From assembly GCA_003864495.1 (NCBI GenBank), contig ML133382.1:476727-540726 (forward strand): 64,000 bases of DNA, read 5' to 3'. The notes beneath the pieces are model-generated. The model was given only the letters and a program-made list of their open reading frames with translations. It did no database searches and had not been told where the DNA came from. The position numbers and the translations under genes were made by a program. The stretch comes from Nemopilema nomurai (taxonomy: Eukaryota; Cnidaria; Scyphozoa; Rhizostomeae; Rhizostomatidae). Positions 59,801 through 64,000 of this stretch are shown here, piece by piece. Numbering within the stretch: position 1 is the stretch's first letter; each line of letters begins with the position of its first letter.

Positions 59801-62800
59801 AAATTCTTACGTGCATGAACGGGGAAAAACATGGTGACAGCCATGTCCTTTTGCTTGACCCATTCTCTGGTCTTCCTGTCGAAGACCATCTGGTTAGCCT
59901 GCCGATAAAGACCCTTGGCGGGGTAACTTCTGAATGGCGCGTTGAATAGAATGGTCAGAGTGTATGCCTGTCCGGGAGTCAGCTGTTTCTCGGCTTCGAT
60001 GACAAGGTAATCGCCGTAACTGCGTATGCTGATGACATTTACCCGCGACTTTGACGCGGTGTCCAGTTGGACCTGGTTGTACTCCATGTTCTCTGAGTCC
60101 ACGTGTAACATGACAATGCTAGTCGTTTTGTAAACACGAATCAAAATCTTGACTTTTCCATGGAATACGTCGCTTGACATGTTGACCCTCATGGTCAGCC
60201 AGTAGTGCTCGGGCAAGATCGTGCGCGGCAGGCGATAGTTCTTCCACGGCTGACCCGCGTTCGTGCTCGCTCCGGTCGTTTTCCGCGTGCGATTCGACGC
60301 GTGCACTGGTTCACTCTCTTCGGCACCTGCGTGTCTGTTCAGAGAAACGACGGTTCCAATGATGGCCGAGGTAATCGCCAGTAGCACCACTGTCACAACA
60401 AAACATATCATCTGCTTCTTTGATATGAAAATTCTTTGGCTTCTCTTTCTGGCTTGTTCATCCCTTGGTAAATGGTACTCTCCCTTGCCATCACTCTGAT
60501 TGAGTTCCATGTCGGCCCAGAAGTTGACGCTGCAACGGTGCAAGCAATAATTCTGGTTCAGTTAAATATGCTTCCTTCATTCACCTGATTCCTCAACTGG
60601 CTTAGTGTTGGTAACCCTCTCGACGTATCTTGTTCGAAAGCTGTTATTACAGCTTTGTCGTCGGTATTCAATTCCCAGCTGGAAGATGGGTATTGAAGGC
60701 GTCAATCCGCAAAGAACCACTAATATTTCCTAATGTCAACGACCATGATACTATAGTGAACAGCTCCCTTGTTCTTGCCAAGTACACACAATCGACAGGT
60801 CATCCAGCTTGCATGAAGGGAAAATCTTTGTTTTTGCGGCTTGCCTTGGCATCCCAATTTTTTCGTTCCCAGCCAGAAATTTTGAGGAACGCCTTCCTGT
60901 TCACACTGTCGATCGCTCTTTGTGTGCAGGTCCCTTGAAACCGAAGAACAATACCCACTTCCGCTTGACTTCGCTCCTCACCCTCGAGCGCCGTGGGAAC
61001 GGGGGTCATTGCCTGTCTATGAAATAAACACGGGGTGTGGAGTGACCTAGTAACCGCGGCTTATGCGCGCGTCTGAGAGACTTTATGCGGTTTTCGTCGA
61101 TGGATGGCTTCTGTTTTGAGGGTGGCCTCTGATACTCTACGGATAAATTTACAGTATAAAAGACTTGCTACAGTAATATTTCTAGAACCGGGTCAAGATC
61201 GTACTGTACCATGAAGTAAAATGAAGCATAGAGTGACACGAGATATCAAGGAGAAAAAATGGGTTCTAGTGTTTACGAAAAAAATGAGGCAAAATGTTTG
61301 ATGCCCTTGAATGTAGGGTTGTCTTGGCGAATGCGCAAATACATAAAAGTGAGGGGGGCTGTGAAAATGGTAATCTCTTGTCACGTGTTTTGTGCCCATG
61401 AGCACAATCTGCGTATTCCTCAGGGCGTAATTAAGCCTATAACATTGTTATAGAAGGCTAATTATGCATTATCATTGAATAGAGTTTTATGCATATCGTT
61501 CGTGACTTCTCCAACGCAACTAAATATTGTGCACTATAACATGACAAAATTTACGAAACACAAGTGCTGGATATTATCAATAAAGGTCCGAGGAAGTAAA
61601 GTGGCAAGCTGATTGTCAGATAGGTACATAAACGGGACTATCTTGCAGTTTTGTCTGTGTATAAACAAGTATGCAGATGCCCAGGCAATTATTAGCTGGG
61701 TTTGACATTGTTCCCCTTTGAAGGAGAAACTCCTCGCAGGGTTTGGACGTCTTGTGTATCGTCGCTTTTTTCCTGCCCGTGTGATGGTCGCTTCAATGCA
61801 GGGATAAGCTGTGGAAAAACAAAGCCAAGCTTGGCGCTGTGAACCAAATGCAAACTCTCTTTTCTCCTTTGTGCGGCTTGTTTCAATATTGCCCTAAGGA
61901 CGTCGTCAGCAGGTCCCTCGAGAGGCACGGTGCTTCGCCAGGCTGGACCTACGAGATCTAGTCAGGCCATGAGTAGCTATCAGCTATACAGTATTAATGA
62001 TAATAAAGAGGGGCTCGGCTCAGAGAATAAGCGGGGAGATGTCCGCAGCAAGTCGTGGATATTCGAGTTTTATCCCGTGAGTAGATTTATGGTAGAATGC
62101 CACGGCTCGTTTTGTGACTGTCGATTCACTACTTTCAGGTGTATTGATGATATTCTTACCTTGGGTTTCTTTTCGTTAGATTGATAGCAATTCTCTTCGC
62201 GGATCAATTCTCTTCTCTTCTGCTTTAATGGAGCGAGAACATCTAGATCAATTGATACAGATCTGAATGCGGTGTTCCTTTCCGATATAAGATTTCGAAA
62301 AACTTACAAATCCCTCATCCCTTCTGTAGAATTTGCCACGGGTAATGGCATAGTTATGTTCTCTTGACGCTGTACTGAGGGATCTGTCTCGAATCGCAGT
62401 CACATAATGTAATCGATGAGCGCATTTTTTATTTATAAGCTTGTGAATACGGATCTGTAGTAGATATATTTTTTTTATCTTAGGAAGGTGCAGAGAAGCA
62501 AGCCCAGTTAGAAAGAGCCCTTCGGGAAAAAACAGCTGTCGAAAGAGAGCTTGAAAAGGTGGTTTAACTCAATCTCGTCAATTGTTGATTTTGTACCTCT
62601 CCAAATGCCATGATCATAATAATTATTGCCATTATCGTCAGTTGTAGTCGTCATCAAGTAATAATGATAATAATTATCATCATTTGAGGGATGCTGTAGC
62701 GGCAGTTGTATGCCCTATTTTTATCAATTTTAAGTTATCCTGATTTGAGGATTTGTCTACTTTCATCTTTTGCGACAAAATTGTTTACTTTTACGAGAAT

Positions 62801-64000
62801 ATTCATTACGCGTTGCGTTGCCTAGGGAGGCCTAGATTTGGTTGCATTGAAAGCATTACTGTAACACCCTAGATGTACAATGAAGGTCCCTCAGAAGCAT
62901 CAAGAGCGGGACAGAGCATCGAAGAGCTGCAGAAGAGGCTTTCGAGGGTAGAGGTATCCAGAGACGATGCATTCCAGCAGGCGGACCTCTTGCAAACGTC
63001 GTTAAGAAGATCAGAGTTGCAGTAAGTCTGCTCTTTACGGTTCCTCATTTCATAACGTAACTTGTGCAGTCATTTGTATGCTGTTTCATAGTTTTGTCTC
63101 TCTTGTACTATTTATGTTCTTGTTTTTTTGTAAACGTAAAACAATTTCAATTTTTCCTTAGGTATGGTCATATCGACCTTTTTATGGAATATTTTTATCT
63201 GATAGCTTGGAATTCATGTAGTGATTTTGGTAATTCGGTCCCTTTCATGCCATCTCTCGGTCACCACGACCAACGTTCAGCGTCTGACACTCTATTATTA
63301 ATATTAATATTGCCTTTATTCATTATTATCATTAAAAGCAATTCGAAAATGCAATTTCAAAAATTCTTGAAATCATGTACGATTCTCAATTTTTTTAGGT
63401 TATTTTTTCTGATCTTACAAACTGAAAGTCTTTGGGCTTCTAGCAGCTGATTATATAACAGTACATGCACTGCACACATAAAGTTATGCACTAATATGCC
63501 AAAAACACGTTGTCTTTGAATAACATAGGTCATCTTACAGTTCGTTCTCGCTTGTCTCTCCTTTTCCCTGCTCTTCCTTGTTCACATTAAAAGGGTGATG
63601 AATTTAACTCATACCTTACCTAGTCAGTCAATCTCATCTCCGACTCCATGTGTAATTTCACCTGCCAATTTTACCTGCTCTTATGCTGTATAAAATCCTC
63701 ACACATATCTCTCTGTCATCTTTTCTTTGGCTCATTGTTAAAACCTTTTAGATAGACCCTCTTTAAAACTCTTTGCTCATGAATATTTACCTATTTGTTC
63801 GACAAAGGCGGTTTAGTAGCACCAGTCCTCTTCTTCGCCAGTTACGTTTGCTAAATATTTTTAATCACGTGCCACAATGACAACATCTTTCCTCGTATTT
63901 GTTCTTGGGCAACTTGAGCGGCACGTCCTCCTACTTTCTAGAGCTGAAAATGAAAAGAATTTCCTTCAGTCTCAAATCGCTGAATCGAAGAAGCGCATCA
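44807..64000 (+). CDS. SCLT1: SCLT1, centriole distal appendage coiled-coil protein (3' end beyond window)
   Basis: Coding exons: 44807-44882, 45214-45284, 45569-45606, 45715-45787, 46115-46170, 46491-46611, 47030-47101, 47490-47540, 48189-48254, 48932-49002, 49136-49226, 49509-49600, 50142-50228, 50512-50602, 53822-53920, 54184-54255, 62484-62558, 62873-63021 and 63942 to the edge. Phases agree throughout, giving about 503 residues, nearly all coiled coil. An in-frame stop precedes the ATG. Segments matching vertebrate SCLT1 in order are GFLQDQ-RRLN, ISPLLLEYD, VEFYQKEQ, ENNRLHEEL, LEDREYQA and EGAEKQAQLERA with VERELEKMYNEG. SCLT1 is a distal-appendage protein needed for basal body docking and ciliogenesis; the vertebrate protein is also described as a sodium channel-clathrin linker. 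The introns at 50603-53821 and 54256-62483 each hold an antisense gene. The donor after exon 6 is weak. Confidence 0.88.
45049..45110. repeat. TATC-type microsatellite in SCLT1 intron 1
   Basis: Imperfect TATC and ATATC units between coding exons 1 and 2, passing into TATATG. It is non-coding. Confidence 0.7.
50616..50621 (-). terminator. Candidate polyadenylation signal of the nested O-fucosyltransferase-like gene
   Basis: AATAAA on the minus strand about 350 bp past the stop at 50971. It lies only 14 bp from the end of the SCLT1 exon at 50512-50602 on the other strand, so the nested transcript probably ends at or over that exon. Inferred from position only. Confidence 0.35.
50971..52722 (-). 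CDS. Type II membrane protein with O-fucosyltransferase-like region, intronless, nested in SCLT1
   Basis: A single uninterrupted frame of 583 residues from the ATG at 52720-52722. The N-terminal 30 residues are basic and cytosolic, followed by one membrane anchor at about 31-48 and then a lumenal part, the layout of Golgi or ER glycosyltransferases. Residues about 118-147 (QLLQFENALIFAYLLERTLLVPP) match the pattern around the first conserved block of the GDP-fucose O-fucosyltransferase fold, where G-x-x-N-Q precedes A..LA..LNRTLVLPP. The usual Gly and Asn-Gln are not exact here. Several N-glycosylation sequons (NRT-, NVT-, NMT-type) are present. The C-terminal 150 residues are low-complexity and basic. 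A fucosyl transfer activity is inferred, not shown; it could be another GT-B-like enzyme. The intronless gene lies wholly inside the 50603-53821 intron of SCLT1 on the opposite strand. Confidence 0.6.
   Translation of the reverse strand: MSDELNSLEKCEVGIMKRSINWRRVKRSLLKLLNGTILVTLFVFIVLHTQHGLLWISGKHEIGTANGGVNTRKAADEKQTKKVKEVKIKVPWRYHIEDDGFVFPKVNRVEKFITYKPSPISWPKQLLQFENALIFAYLLERTLLVPPLINARGSEENSTLDSRNYFPISQIVDLQMLSRVASLKEVTLKDIEKLQASESVYSICHDHRLGFWVDFIPSVEDIQLWRLLKAQQFTAFPVRLDNHEVDLMCPGTIQYGNRWGPPMKVKPIIRSILTELFARDEDLLFFKGDTLSTKDMRFFDKKRAKTIQQILIFHVQFSKRINRLLAKLMKHLGHKYNAILSGPLTQNKTLGETESKLRLKFAGFSNQSRTIFISCRRKDENKFKFLEELGYDLIFESQLDIKARKNNRLVQNIHKLCLALLCAYASNLIAIEAPENEFFVEHLRLQNVTMKDGLVTENINVKWARHTKLPAKDERVILERKNMTSLKISIRNKTEPAQNKIPAISNANVTGSRAMHKENSLMRNATQLGQGRNGLAGSKAKPKSGSESRKPRGKVDLMVCSFCLYMKRITTEHGCPSLSSWCH
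54508..54513 (-). terminator. Candidate polyadenylation signal of the aminopeptidase gene
   Basis: AATAAA on the minus strand, about 340 bp downstream of the aminopeptidase stop and about 250 bp from the SCLT1 exon ending at 54255. Positional inference only. Confidence 0.35.
54854..60510 (-). CDS. M1-family membrane alanyl-type aminopeptidase, complete, seven exons
   Basis: Exons in transcript order: 60510-59241, 58454-58133, 57754-57612, 57491-57163, 57070-56820, 56401-56210 and 55214-54854. All borders are GT/AG and phases agree, giving 955 residues, the usual size for aminopeptidase N-type enzymes. A cytosolic tail (1-33) with basic RKRSQR precedes one anchor at about 34-57, so it is type II with an extracellular enzyme. 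The zinc site is intact: HEVAH at 400-404, then 18 residues and Glu423 (HExxH-x18-E). The catalytic Tyr sits in LAYAKGASIVRML (exon 2). The substrate N-terminus motif, usually GAMEN, reads AAMEH (362-366). VMEGWALQPGFPIIT marks the following beta domain, and the C-terminal helical domain ends VEEWFQNSTP. It should remove N-terminal residues from extracellular peptides. Close paralogue identity (APN, ERAP or TRH-degrading type) is not resolved. It lies wholly inside one SCLT1 intron, antisense. Confidence 0.9.
58511..58556. repeat. Perfect 23-bp tandem duplication
   Basis: AGCAAAGAGTTAATGGAATTGAT occurs twice head to tail inside intron 1 of the aminopeptidase gene. Confidence 0.9.
59215..59238. 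repeat. TTAAAAA microsatellite touching the aminopeptidase exon 1 donor
   Basis: About 3.5 copies of a 7-bp unit. On the minus strand the repeat starts within the first bases of intron 1, right after the GT of the donor that ends the codon run DLFIQE. Confidence 0.75.
60511..62483. other. Rest of the large SCLT1 intron, with two weak exon-like frames
   Basis: It holds the upstream region of the aminopeptidase gene, which would include its promoter. Two divergent open frames meet near 61968. On the minus strand, 61968-61692 reads DLVGPAWRSTVPLEG and ends NVKPS with no ATG at its start. On the plus strand, 61969-62076 starts MSSYQLYSINDNKEG, ends WIFEFYP and is followed at once by a good donor (GTGAGT) in phase 0. 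Neither is supported by a recognised domain. Confidence 0.3.

Overview
This is a eukaryotic, animal-type window. Genes are split by introns with GT/AG borders, intergenic sequence is AT-rich, nested antisense genes sit inside introns, and there is a cluster of intronless seven-transmembrane receptors. Gene content and organisation suggest a cnidarian, most likely an anthozoan such as a coral or anemone; this is inferred from style and family content, not from a marker gene. I see no rRNA, tRNA, CRISPR array, bacterial operon or obvious viral gene.

Layout. (1) 2-3433 (+): the 3' end of a gene for a large, disordered, serine-rich protein with an N-terminal coiled-coil part and R-P-x-S repeats; I cannot name it. 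(2) 3434-12401: no gene seen, several short tandem repeats. (3) 12402-22262 (+): a multi-exon gene for a long proline-rich adaptor with three C-terminal SH3 domains, most like SH3D19. Its 5' exon or exons were not found, and its big exon carries a frame break near 15366-15381. (4) 24793-43784: five intronless class A-like receptors (four -, one +) that are clearly paralogues, separated by gene-poor sequence. (5) 44807-64000 (+): SCLT1, a centriole distal-appendage coiled-coil protein, reconstructed here as 19 coding exons from its ATG to the window edge. Two antisense genes lie inside its introns: an intronless type II membrane protein with an O-fucosyltransferase-like region (50971-52722) and a complete seven-exon M1-family membrane aminopeptidase of 955 residues (54854-60510).

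How they fit together. The genes do not form one pathway. The notable structure is local expansion of one receptor family, the nesting of two secretory-pathway enzymes inside a ciliary gene, and an SH3 adaptor with an expanding charged repeat and a frame break. No previously undescribed system is evident. The receptor family with non-standard TM7 and TM3 motifs is the most distinctive content.
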